64,000 bases of DNA from Sphingomonas profundi (GTDB taxonomy: Bacteria; Pseudomonadota; Alphaproteobacteria; Sphingomonadales; Sphingomonadaceae): assembly GCF_009739515.1 (NCBI RefSeq), contig NZ_CP046535.1, positions 372,001-436,000 of the forward strand, read 5' to 3'. The notes beneath the pieces are model-generated. The model saw only the letters and a list, made by a program, of their open reading frames with translations, ran no database searches and had not been told where the DNA came from. Positions 1 through 7,868 of the stretch are shown here, in pieces (within the stretch, counting starts at the first letter, position 1; the number at the start of each line of letters is the position of its first letter). Made by a program: the position numbers and the translations under genes.

Positions 1-42
1 GGAGCACCGGCACCGCGTGAACGGCGTGCATGCGAGGAGCAG

Positions 43-681
43 ATGCCGAAGCTGGTCGATCATCGGGAGCGACGCCGCGAAGTGGCGAGGGCGACCTCGG
101 CACTGATAGCGGAAGCCGGAGTGGGTGCGATCACGATACGGGCGATCGCCGATCGCCTGAACTACAGCACCGCGATCGTGCAGCATTATTTTTCGAACAA
201 GCGGCAGCTGCTTCTGTACACGCTGCGGATGGAAGGCTCGCTCGGCCACCACCGCATCGAGGCGGCGAGCGCGAACGATCCCGGCGATCTCGTCGGGATG
301 CTCGCCGCGATGATGCCGCTCGATCTGGCGCGCACCAAGAGCTGGAAGACGTGGCTCGCTTATTGGAGCAGCGCGATGCTTGATCCGGATATCGCGCTGG
401 AGCAGCGACGCCTGTTCGACTCCTTGCGCAGCCTCATCACGCACAGCCTGCGCTATCATGGCCGCGGAAGCGACCTGCGTCGCGATATCGATACCGAATT
501 GGTTTCCCGCCGCCTGCTGGCGCTGGTGCACGGCATCGGCATGGAGGCAGTGTGCCACCCGGACGACTGGCCGCCCGATCGCCAGCTCACCGCCTTGGTC
601 GACGAGATACGCGACCTGACCGGCCTCGACCTGCATGACGGCTTTGCCGAAGAACGCGAGCGGCTAAGGCGCGGCCTCTAA
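43..681 (+). CDS. TetR/AcrR-family transcriptional regulator
   Basis: 212 aa, a normal TetR length. The N-terminal third is a TetR DNA-binding domain: a basic start (DHRERRREVARAT), the helix-turn-helix around residues 25-50 (ITIRAIADRLNYSTAIVQHYF) and the conserved FxNKxxLL-like motif (FSNKRQLLLYTL). The rest is a helical ligand/dimer domain with some BetI-like character (DPDIALEQRRLFDSLR). The ATG follows GAGGAGC by a short gap, which fixes the start. Such proteins usually repress a neighbouring gene, but here the next downstream gene points the other way, so the target is not evident; it may lie upstream of the window. Ligand unknown. Confidence 0.9.
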   Translation: MPKLVDHRERRREVARATSALIAEAGVGAITIRAIADRLNYSTAIVQHYFSNKRQLLLYTLRMEGSLGHHRIEAASANDPGDLVGMLAAMMPLDLARTKSWKTWLAYWSSAMLDPDIALEQRRLFDSLRSLITHSLRYHGRGSDLRRDIDTELVSRRLLALVHGIGMEAVCHPDDWPPDRQLTALVDEIRDLTGLDLHDGFAEERERLRRGL

Positions 682-893
682 GGCGGAATCCAGAAGCCTA
701 GAGTTTGGTTCATCAGACGTGAGTCGGTGAGAGATTCACAAGAGGGTTGCGATCTGATTCAAGCTACCTCGAAAACTCAGGCTATGCGTTGGAGTAAACA
801 AAAATGCTCTAAGTTTGGACACTCGTTTCTGCGCTTCGGCGAGCACGAAGTTATCAAGCATCCATCTACGGTATTACCTCTGCGATCGGCGGT

Positions 894-1787
894 TCATGGC
901 AGGAGCGTCAGCACATCTCCGACCTTGACATGGCCTGGATTCCGAACGTTGCAATAGGCGCTCAGGCATTGTGCCATTTCGCGCACGATGGTGCGGGTGA
1001 TCGTGGGGTCGCGTGGCAAGCCTCCCAGCTGTTCGGCTGCGATCATCGTGCAACGCGGACATTCCATGATCACGTCCAGCTCCGCGCTGCCGATCCGCAC
1101 GCTGTGCCCAATCCATTCCCGTTCGAGCACATCGTTGCCGTCGCTACCATCATCGAGCAGGAAGTTGGGGCGAAAGCGGCGCACGTCGAGATCTACCCAT
1201 GGCAGATGGCGCTGAAGGTGGCGGATCGACGCCGCGGCGAGAATGTCGATCGGAAAGGCATCGAAGTACGTGCCGCGCGGGGCCGCAAGTTCGGTCAGCT
1301 CGCGAAGCAACGGCGCCGGCACCCTGCTGATATCCGGCAGCGGTTCGCTCGGCTCCAGCCCAAACATCATCCGCATCTCACTAGCCACGTCGCCGGTCAC
1401 CATGGCGCCGGGGCCGAGCCGCAGATGCTCGACCTCATTGACCGGCTGAAGCGGCCAGAGCGTGACGGGCTTGCCAAGCCATTGCGAAAGATGGTCATTG
1501 GCGTGCACATCGTCCGAGCGAATGGTGTCGCCGTGTGGCAGGGTTATCTCGACATGGGGCACCAAGCCGGCGTCCGTATTGGCGATGTAGCGGGCAGAGC
1601 AGAGTAGCAGCTTCGGCAGGTAGCGGGCGCTGCGGATCGCCCCCGCTCGCTCGTCGCGCACGGCCCAGCCGCGGTCCAGCGGCATACCGCGCGAGCCCAC
1701 CTCAGTGGATTCCATCTGCTCACCGCCCATGGACTTGACCGGGTAACGCCAAATCTCGACTACACGCAGCGGCCGGGTCGTCATCAT
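894..1787 (-). CDS. MOSC domain-containing protein
   Basis: 297 aa. It has the N-terminal beta-barrel seen in mitochondrial amidoxime-reducing-component-like MOSC proteins (VVEIWRYPVKSMGGE, then LDRGWAVRDE) and a C-terminal MOSC core ending in CPRCTMI and GHVKVGDVL. The Cys of the MOSC core (ECPRCTM) is present; in the family a conserved Cys carries sulfur or coordinates molybdenum cofactor. The likely role is molybdenum-cofactor-dependent reduction or sulfur transfer; substrate unknown. The start ATG overlaps the stop of the upstream RidA-like gene (ATGA), so the two are probably translationally coupled. Longer in-frame starts would run into that gene and are not needed. Confidence 0.85.
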   Translation of the reverse strand: MMTTRPLRVVEIWRYPVKSMGGEQMESTEVGSRGMPLDRGWAVRDERAGAIRSARYLPKLLLCSARYIANTDAGLVPHVEITLPHGDTIRSDDVHANDHLSQWLGKPVTLWPLQPVNEVEHLRLGPGAMVTGDVASEMRMMFGLEPSEPLPDISRVPAPLLRELTELAAPRGTYFDAFPIDILAAASIRHLQRHLPWVDLDVRRFRPNFLLDDGSDGNDVLEREWIGHSVRIGSAELDVIMECPRCTMIAAEQLGGLPRDPTITRTIVREMAQCLSAYCNVRNPGHVKVGDVLTLLP

Positions 1788-2200
1788 CAGTCGACGGTTT
1801 CTTTGCCGAGATACGCCGTCGCCCGCACCTCGGCGCGCGCGCCGGTAATGCCAAGCCGGGCGACGCCGATCGCCGTCCACGCGGGGTGCGGCACGCCCAT
1901 GTAGCCGGCACGCACCGCGTTGAAGATGTGCAGGTCTGCGACGAGGTCGCCCGAGACGTGGAAGCTGTCGAGCGCCACAATATCGGCCGTAGTTGCGCCC
2001 TCGCAGGCAAGCAGCGCGGCAATCGTTCGGAAGGTGGCATGATATTCTGCTTCCGCATCGGGGAAGGCGCGTCCCTTCTCGTCCGCGCCGATTACGCCTG
2101 ATATATAGATGAACGAGCCGGCGCGAACTGCCGGGGAAAACTGGAAGGCATCGTAGAGCGCACGTTCCTCGCACTCGAAGACCGGTCGTGCGTGGCGCAT
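1787..2200 (-). CDS. RidA-family (YjgF/YER057c/UK114) protein
   Basis: 137 aa, the usual length of the family. RidA signatures are visible: AGSFIYISGVIGAD near residue 30, AEYHATFRTIAALLACEGAT, and the C-terminal HPAWTAIGVARLGITGARAEVRATAYL. True RidA enzymes hydrolyse reactive enamines/imines using an Arg near the C-terminus; the family also includes many proteins without that activity, and I cannot place this one. Start chosen at 2200 because AAAAGGAG precedes the ATG by about six bases; the reading frame stays open further upstream. It overlaps the MOSC gene by 4 bp. Confidence 0.8.
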   Translation of the reverse strand: MRHARPVFECEERALYDAFQFSPAVRAGSFIYISGVIGADEKGRAFPDAEAEYHATFRTIAALLACEGATTADIVALDSFHVSGDLVADLHIFNAVRAGYMGVPHPAWTAIGVARLGITGARAEVRATAYLGKETVD

Positions 2201-2597
2201 GTCGAACTCCTTTTCCCAGATGGGCTGCAGAATACCGAACAGGTCTGAGCGGCCTACTCCGCTAAATGTCAGTGCCGACTCCCCGAATTCCAGCCGGGTG
2301 AGATCCGCTTCGCGGCTGAGTGCCGTAAGCTTGATGCGCGCCACATCAAACCGGCCCACCTGTCCGGCGCCAAGGGCCCACTCCATACAAGCGTCCAATA
2401 TCGACCCCCTTCTTGCTAGTTTCAAAGCGGCATGAGGACAATGACCGGCATGGGTGCTAAATCCGAGGGAGGCCGCCCCCGCATTCCGAAATGATGCTGC
2501 CTCCTTGGGGCGGTGTCGGTCGGGGTCCACTGGCGGGGTTAGGTTCGCTCCTTTGAGTTGTCCGAAGGAGCGGCTGATACCGGCGGAAGGGGTGAGC
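2201..2597. other. Intergenic stretch between RidA-like gene and IS21 remnant
   Basis: About 400 bp without a confident gene. The frame upstream of the RidA-like start stays open to about 2385, but nothing recognisable is encoded. The right part (from about 2500) is probably the outer end of the degraded IS21 element that follows; I could not define a terminal repeat. Confidence 0.5.
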
Positions 2598-2957
2598 ATG
2601 CGGCGTGTCCGCGAGATGTTGAGATACCGGGCCGAGCAAGGTTTGGGGTACAAGGAGATATCGTTGCGCGTCGGCGCGGTGCCATCGACGGTGCGCGAGA
2701 CGCTGAAGCGGGCGGCGGCGGCCGGTCTGGTGTGGCCGCTCGGAGACGATGTCAGCGACACAGCGCCGGAGGCCGCGCTCTACCGCGAGCCCGGCAACAA
2801 GACCGGCTACCGACGATGCCCGGAGTCCGACTGGGGCCGGCTCTACCGCGGAATGCAGCGCAAGCATGTGACGCTGCAGATCCTGTGGGATGAATATTTC
2901 GCGGCGCACCCGGACGGCTATCGTTACAGCCGTTTCTGCGACCTTTATCGCGGCTGA
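2598..2957 (+). pseudogene. IS21-family transposase IstA, N-terminal fragment
   Basis: About 119 aa resembling only the N-terminus of IS21-family IstA: a helix-turn-helix (MRRVREMLRYRAEQGLGY, then ISLRVGAVPSTVRETLKRA) and the following linker rich in GNKTGYRRCPESDW. A TGA at 2955 ends it after RYSRFCDLY; the whole DDE catalytic core (another 300-400 residues in the family) is missing. The next recognisable sequence downstream is already IstB, so an internal deletion has removed most of istA. The fragment cannot transpose. Confidence 0.75.
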
Positions 2958-2974
2958 CCGCCTGACCCATCCCG

Positions 2975-3634
2975 AAAGGCTGGCGCTGCTACTCGACCGC
3001 GAATAAAGTTTCCGGCACGACCGTAAGCTCGCCGCCCGCCTGCGCGTCGCCAAACTGCGCCACTAGGCGACACCCGAGGATATTGACGATCGCAGCACGC
3101 GTGGGCTCGACCGCGCGCTGCTCATGAAGCTGATCGCGGGTGACTGGATCGCGACGCACGACAATCTCGTCATCACCGGGCCGACCGGCGTCGGCAACAG
3201 CTGGTTGGCCTGCGCGCTCGGGCACAAGGCATGTCGCGATGACTGTTCGGTCCTCTACCAGCGCGTGCCGCGGCTCTTCGCGAACCTGGCGCTCGCCCGT
3301 GGTGAAGGTCGTCATGCCCGGCTCCTGCGCACGCTCGGCAGCGTCCAGTTGATGATCCTCCACGATTGGAGCTGGAGCCGCTGGACGCTCTGGCGCGCCA
3401 CGATCTGCTCGGGATCTCGAAAAGCGATATGGTGGGCGCTCGACCCTCGTCACCAACCAGCTAGCCGTGACCGCCTGGCATGAGGTCATCGGTGACCCGA
3501 CCTATGCCGACGCGATCCTCGACCGCCTCGTCCACAACGCCCACCGGCTCGATCTCGACGGCGACAGCATTTGCCGGATTAAAACTGACCTCGACCGCTT
3601 GACGCCGACCTGCGAACGAAACAACAACCATTAG
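2975..3634 (+). pseudogene. IS21-family ATPase IstB, degraded
   Basis: Reading the three frames in turn gives a scrambled IstB: LALLLDRE near 2980, an in-frame stop, a second stop after CAKLRH-like sequence, then GDWIATHDNLVITGPTGVG followed by SWLACALGHKACRDD, and finally WHEVIGDPTYADAILDRLVHNAHR in another frame ending near 3634. The Walker A lysine is replaced by Asn (GPTGVGNS instead of GKS). Stops, a frameshift near 3400 and the Walker A change all say it is dead. It forms one remnant with the istA fragment upstream. Confidence 0.75.
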
Positions 3635-3994
3635 TGCCAGTACGGCCCCGTCTTCGAGGGGGCGACATTATTTCTGAATAACGAGGTACGATCTTTTCGG
3701 AAAGAGGGGGCGCTTCGTCGAAAGCGGCAGCCAGCCCACTTCGTGGCGTTGCGATAGCATTTCTGCCAATCATTCATGCCGGCATTTCGACGCAAGCGCG
3801 GATGGAAGTTTAAAGCTGGAGCCCCTTCGATCAAGGTTCTCTGACGTTTGTCGCCCGTTTTTTTGATCACGAGGCTAAAAGTTCCGACACGAAGCTCGTC
3901 GACTTCAACGCCTGTGACGATTCGCCGAGAGCGTCGTCAGCGTTAACTCCATCTTTTCTCGTCAGTTTTAGGAAGCGAGCTTGATAGCGGTAGG
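3635..3994. other. Intergenic stretch, no gene seen
   Basis: About 360 bp with lower GC than its surroundings. I see no convincing coding region on either strand. It probably carries the promoter of the truncated PAS-GGDEF gene that starts at 3995. Confidence 0.5.
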
Positions 3995-4534
3995 ATGATG
4001 ATGCGGCACGATTCGATTCTCGAAGGCGGGACCGCCGCAGCTTCGTCTTCCCGGATTCTGGACGCGCTTCAGCATCCGGTTCTGGTCGTAGATGCCGACA
4101 GCGTAATTACTTATGCTAACTCGGTAGCGGCGGTCAGCTTAGGCGGCTGGATCGTCGGGTTGACGCTCGATGACATCTTTTCCGATTATCTTCGTCCTGC
4201 GTCGATCGACGCTGGGCCATCGAGCATGAAGCTTACGACGTTGCAGGCTGAGATGTTCGAGGCGTTGTTCAACCCGATCGGCGGCGGCGACGCTTGCATC
4301 AGCCTTTGGCCAGTTTCCGCTGCCTTGGATCAGATGCAGCCCCAAAATGACGACCTGACGGGGCTCGCCTTGCGGAACACCTTCATGGCGACGCTTGAGT
4401 GCGCACTCTCCGACACCGCCGAGGGACCCGGTTCGATCGCCGTACTGTGCCTCGATCTCGATCGCTTCAAGATTATCAACGACACGCTAGGACACGGCAT
4501 CGGCGATCAGCTGCTCAAGAAAGTGGCGGATTGA
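3995..4534 (+). pseudogene. Truncated PAS-GGDEF diguanylate cyclase
   Basis: Residues 20-75 look like a PAS domain (RILDALQHPVLVVDADSVITYAN, then LDDIF). From about residue 118 a GGDEF domain begins (NDDLTGLALRNTFMATL) and runs through the substrate-binding LCLDLDRFKIINDTLGHGIGD stretch, then stops exactly where an IS3 element begins (4532). The catalytic GGDEF loop and the rest of the domain are absent, so it cannot make cyclic-di-GMP. The missing 3' part is not found beyond the IS at 5770, which implies a deletion next to the insertion rather than a simple insertion. Confidence 0.85.
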
Positions 4535-4561
4535 GCTGCTGCCGGTTCCGTGGACACGAGG

Positions 4562-5422
4562 TTAAGCTACCTGCGCCTGCCGTTCGAAGTCCATGGGACT
4601 GAGATAGCCCAGGGTCGAGTGGCGTCGCGTCGGATTGTAGAAGCGCTCGATATAGTCGAACACGTCGGCCTTTGCGTGATTGCGCGTGCGGTAGATTTTG
4701 CGGCCGATCCGCTCGGTCTTCAGCGATGAGAAGAAGCTCTCCATGGCAGCATTGTCCCAGACGTTGCCCGACCGGCTCATCGAGCAGGTCACGCCGTTGT
4801 CGGCCATCAGCCGCTGGAACTTCTCGCTCGTATATTGGCTGCCCTGATCCGAATGGTGCAGCAGGGCGTCGGGCTTTCCGCGCCGCCAGATCGCCATCAT
4901 CAACGCGTCGGTGACGAGTTGCGCGGTCATGGTGTCGCTCATCGACCAGCCCACCACCCGGCGTGAAAACAGGTCGATGACGACGGCAACATACAGCCAC
5001 CCTTCTGCGGTCCAGATGTAGGTGAAGTCCGCGATCCACCTCTGGTTGGGTGCCTCGGCGCTGAACTGGCGATCAAGGAGGTTGTCGGCGATGACCGACC
5101 GCAGGCCGTCGTCCTTCGGCAGCCCGCGGCGCCGCGGACGGGCCTTCAGGCCATGCACACGCATCAGCCGTTCGATACGGTGCAAGCCACATGAAAGGCC
5201 TCCGGCCAGAAGGTCGTGCCAGACACGACGCGCACCGTACGTCCGATAGCTGGAGATGAAGCTGGCGCGGACCCTGGCGCCGAACTCCTCATCGCTGCGG
5301 GCACGGGCACTGGGTGCTCGAACCAGCCAAGCGTGAAAGCCGCTGCGCGAAACACCGAGCGCTTCGCAGATCCACGATACGGGCCAGATCCCCCGGTGCT
5401 TCGCTACGAACTCGAACCTCAT
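4562..5422 (-). CDS. IS3-family transposase OrfB (DDE catalytic subunit)
   Basis: 286 aa, full length for IS3 OrfB. It has the N-terminal HTH_21-type region (SYRTYGARRVWHDL) and the rve integrase core with the DDE triad visible as ADFTYIWT (first Asp), LLHHSDQGSQYTS (second Asp) and the Glu in NAAMESFFSSLKTE; it ends PTRRHSTLGYLSP. It overlaps orfA by ATGA. In this family the active enzyme is an OrfAB fusion made by -1 frameshifting; a run of seven A residues near the end of orfA (T-run at 5452-5458 on the plus strand) is a good candidate slippery site. Confidence 0.92.
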   Translation of the reverse strand: MRFEFVAKHRGIWPVSWICEALGVSRSGFHAWLVRAPSARARSDEEFGARVRASFISSYRTYGARRVWHDLLAGGLSCGLHRIERLMRVHGLKARPRRRGLPKDDGLRSVIADNLLDRQFSAEAPNQRWIADFTYIWTAEGWLYVAVVIDLFSRRVVGWSMSDTMTAQLVTDALMMAIWRRGKPDALLHHSDQGSQYTSEKFQRLMADNGVTCSMSRSGNVWDNAAMESFFSSLKTERIGRKIYRTRNHAKADVFDYIERFYNPTRRHSTLGYLSPMDFERQAQVA

Positions 5423-5709
5423 ATCGAGTCCCTGGCGAAGTAGGCCGCCGCTTTTTTTAAGATGTCGCGCTCCGCCTTCATCCTGGCTAACTCGCGGCGC
5501 AGCCGCTCAATCTCTTGGCTCTCCGGCTTCATCTCGCCGTCCCCGGGAAACGCTGATCCCGGATCGGCCGCCTCTTCGCGAACCCACTTGCGCAGCACGT
5601 TCTCGTGCAGGTCCAGATCGCGCGCCGCCTGCGATACCGAAACGCCCCGTTCTCGCACCAGCTTCACCGCCTCGAGCTTGAACTCGCGGCTGAACTTACG
5701 TCGTTGCAT
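5419..5709 (-). CDS. IS3-family OrfA (helix-turn-helix subunit)
   Basis: 96 aa starting at MQRRKFSREF. It has the HTH_Tnp_1 pattern (KLEAVKLVRERGVSVSQAAR, then HENVLRKWV) and a C-terminal leucine-zipper-like segment (EIERLRRELARMKAERDIL) used for multimerisation. An upstream in-frame start exists, but the chosen ATG follows GGAGG at good spacing. It differs from its twin at 40003-40293 by only a few residues. Confidence 0.9.
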   Translation of the reverse strand: MQRRKFSREFKLEAVKLVRERGVSVSQAARDLDLHENVLRKWVREEAADPGSAFPGDGEMKPESQEIERLRRELARMKAERDILKKAAAYFARDSI

Positions 5710-5769
5710 CTCCATCCTCCGGTTCCAAAAACACCTTATCTCGGTGTCCACGAAACCGGCAGCAGCTCA

Positions 5770-6019
5770 CACCTTCATTGTTCGCCAAGGCGTATCCGTC
5801 GAAGAGCTTCAAAGAGTAAGCAAATATTGAGACTTCGCGCTTAGCGTCTAGCGGCCGAGGGTGGGAATGGATGGTTGAATAATGCGAACTGCGCCGCACC
5901 TGTTCAACGAGGATGCGCGGCTAACCGCGCAGTGAGCAGAGGTGGCTTGGAGAATCTGGACAGCGGGGATGAGTGGATCGCCGGCCTGACGGCAGCCATG
6001 ATGGCTGCGAGCAGGAGGC
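5770..6019. other. Short region between two IS remnants
   Basis: Directly after the IS, about 60 bp encode HTFIVRQGVSVEELQRVSKY before a stop; this resembles the last helices of a tyrosine recombinase (HTF followed by GVSxEELQ) but is far too short to be sure. The rest shows nothing recognisable. Confidence 0.3.
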
Positions 6020-6262
6020 ATGATGAGCAAGCGACCCCGCCGGAACCACAGCACGGCATCAAGGCTAAGGTGGCACTGGCCGCTGTAAAAGGCGCGAAGA
6101 CGCTGGCCGAGCTGGCGCAGCAGTATGACGTCCACCCGAACCTGATCAACCAGTGGCGGGCGAAGCTGCTGGAGAGCGCGGCCGACGTCTTCGGCGCGGA
6201 GGCCAGCGCACCCGAACCGACGATCGACGTGAAGGTGCTGCGCGCGAAGATCGGCGAGCTGA
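6020..6262 (+). pseudogene. IS3-family OrfA fragment, frameshifted
   Basis: Begins MMSKRPRRNHSTA and continues, after a one-base loss (TTC to TC near 6055), as KAKVALAAVKGAKTLAELAQQYDVHPNLINQWRAKLLE through DVKVLRAKIGEL, where the match to IS3 OrfA (IS407/IS1222-like group) stops. The conserved end of OrfA and all of OrfB are missing; the sequence switches abruptly to another IS3 element on the other strand. A related OrfA scrap occurs at 12786-12940. Confidence 0.7.
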
Positions 6263-6263
6263 A

Positions 6264-6618
6264 TCAGGCCCTACGTTTCTCGGCGGATGACGTCCTGCAG
6301 CATTTCCTTGTCGAGGCTGAGGTTGGCCACCAGTCGCTTCAGGCGGACGTTCTCTTCCTCCAACACCTTCAGTCGCTTCATCTCTGACGGCATCAACCGA
6401 CCGTATTTTCTACGCCATCGCCAATAGATTTGGATCGAGATGCCGGCCTTCCGGCAAATCTCCTCGACCGTCGTTCCGTCTTCGGCCTGTTTGAGAATGA
6501 ACGCGATCTGCTGCTCGCTGAACCTCGACTTCTTCATCGGCGAATTTCCTCGTGCCGCACCTGCCAAACCTACCCGGGAATTTTCCACAAAAATGGACCA
6601 GTTTGAAGGGCTCGGGTC
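6264..6618 (-). mobile_element. IS3-family element remnant (orfA end only)
   Basis: The right end is visible as TGACCCGAGCCCTTCAAACT reading inward from 6618, followed by a ribosome-binding site and an intact orfA. orfB is missing: the element is cut at about 6264, where it meets the preceding IS3 fragment head to head. On the outer side it interrupts an IS110-like transposase fragment. Confidence 0.65.
6271..6537 (-). CDS. IS3-family OrfA, complete but orphaned
   Basis: 88 aa from MKKSRFSEQQIAFIL to MLQDVIRRET. It has the HTH_Tnp_1 domain (TTVEEICRKAGISIQIYWRWRRKYG) and the C-terminal heptad region (LKVLEEENVRLKRLVANLSL). GAGGAA lies eight bases upstream of the ATG. The partner OrfB is gone, so the protein, if made, is not a working transposase. 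Confidence 0.75.
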   Translation of the reverse strand: MKKSRFSEQQIAFILKQAEDGTTVEEICRKAGISIQIYWRWRRKYGRLMPSEMKRLKVLEEENVRLKRLVANLSLDKEMLQDVIRRET

Positions 6619-6770
6619 ATCCCAGCTTGGCGGCAAGCGCCACGATCGCGAGGTTAGGGTAAGCGTACGTGAGCAACCCACGCACCCAGTCGCCCGTTGG
6701 CGTCGTCCGTTTGACGAGATGTGCCATAGCAGCACGCGCGCCGTGGCTTAACTTAAACCCGGAGATATCT
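6619..6770 (-). pseudogene. IS110-like transposase, C-terminal fragment
   Basis: Reading toward 6619 gives SHGARAAMAHLVKRTTPTGD and then LAIVALAAKLG, which matches the pattern near the C-terminus of IS110-family transposases (NxAxVALAxKLAR). It stops where the neighbouring IS3 end begins. Only about 45 residues survive; family assignment rests on this one motif. Confidence 0.45.
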
Positions 6771-7101
6771 GTTGCCCCGCTTGCTGATGCTCGATAGCCT
6801 CGTCCTGTCGCCTGTGGAATGTTGTCGTGGTGTGGGACGAAGCTACGCCGCACTTCACCTACTATGATGCCGATTGAGTCTTTCAGGAAAGTTTTTGCCT
6901 CTCTACTAAGCATTCACTTCCATCTACGAGGCATACGTTCACTTCTAGATATTTGGCTCGAGCAAACAAATTGCAGAAAAGTATGCTATTGTGCTTTTGT
7001 CAAAATTTTGCGAGTGACGGAACAGTGCTATCTATGTTGGAGGGGTTCTAGTTATCACCCGCAGTCCTACGGCATCGTTAAACGCAGAAGATCCGGCGAC
7101 T
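6771..7101. other. Upstream region of TetR gene
   Basis: About 330 bp, AT-richer than its neighbours, with no convincing gene. A possible promoter for the TetR gene is TTGTCA followed about 17-20 bases later by TATCTA near 7030-7037; this is weak. Confidence 0.35.
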
Positions 7102-7734
7102 TTGCCGTCGGGGCGTTTGTCAGGTAAACGGATCGAGCGCAGGCGGCGGATTTTGGAAGCAACTCGCGAGCTCGTCATTGAGCGCGGCGCACGTAGCGTC
7201 ACGATGCGAGACATCGCCGATCTGAGCGAAGTCACAGAAAAGACGCTCTTCAATAATTTCGGCTCGAAGGATCGCCTCGTGGCCGAGGCAACAGCGGAGA
7301 AGAGCGCGGACGTAATCGCAGCCGCCCATGCAGCCGAAATGGGCGGCCCGTGGCGCACGCTTCTCGCCATCGCAAAGGCGATAGCAGAAGCCGTCTTGGA
7401 GCGACCCGAACTTGCTCGATCCTCCGTTCCGCTGCTGATCGATCCGGCTAGCGGGGTTCGCATCGACGACGTCTATCACCGCTACGTCGCCCCAGAGGTA
7501 GCCGAGCTGGTCAATAAGGGAGATCTTGTTTCAGGCAGTCCGAGAGACGGGCTAGTGACGCTCATCCGCCTCGGCATGATCACCGGCATACTCGGTTGGT
7601 GTGCCAACGATGTGCCGGACAATCGGTTGTCCGATCATCTTCAATGGCAGCTCGCCGTCGTCCTTCTGCCGTTCGCGCGCCGCGCCTTTGCCGAGGAATG
7701 TCGCGCGCAAGCAGCACGCTGGACGCTCGACTAG
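7102..7734 (+). CDS. TetR-family transcriptional regulator
   Basis: About 210 aa. The N-terminal TetR helix-turn-helix is clear (RRRRILEATRELVIERG, then SVTMRDIADLSEVTEKTLFNNFGSKDRLV). The C-terminal helical domain is unassigned. The start is uncertain: a TTG at 7102 is the first usable codon in frame and a second TTG lies at 7117; no ATG precedes the DNA-binding domain. It sits 135 bp upstream of a TonB-dependent receptor on the same strand and is a good candidate to regulate it and the following flavoprotein. Confidence 0.85.
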   Translation: MPSGRLSGKRIERRRRILEATRELVIERGARSVTMRDIADLSEVTEKTLFNNFGSKDRLVAEATAEKSADVIAAAHAAEMGGPWRTLLAIAKAIAEAVLERPELARSSVPLLIDPASGVRIDDVYHRYVAPEVAELVNKGDLVSGSPRDGLVTLIRLGMITGILGWCANDVPDNRLSDHLQWQLAVVLLPFARRAFAEECRAQAARWTLD

Positions 7735-7868
7735 CCTAAATTGCAGTCCACTGTAATTTGATTGACATGGCGCGCTGGTGCCTGATAGCGCGTCGCTGAG
7801 GCGCAGGGGTGCGCCTGCTCGCAACAAGACATAAGCGGTCAGGCCGCAGTATAATGGGGAGAGTGACA

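Larger units (their letters stand above)
4532..5769 (-). mobile_element. IS3-family insertion sequence, copy A (1238 bp)
   Basis: Complete element with imperfect inverted ends: TGAGCTGCTGCCGGTTCCGT at the left and, reading inward from the right, TGAGCTGCTGCCGGTTTCGT. It contains intact orfA and orfB on the minus strand. An equally long and nearly identical copy sits at 39943-41180 in the opposite orientation. The flanking bases (GAT on the left, CAC on the right) do not form a target duplication, so DNA next to this copy has been deleted or rearranged after insertion. Confidence 0.92.

Noticed and set aside
5770..5830. Tyrosine recombinase C-terminal fragment
   Set aside because: Only about 20 residues resemble the family and the active-site Tyr region is absent; mentioned in the gap entry but not called as a gene.
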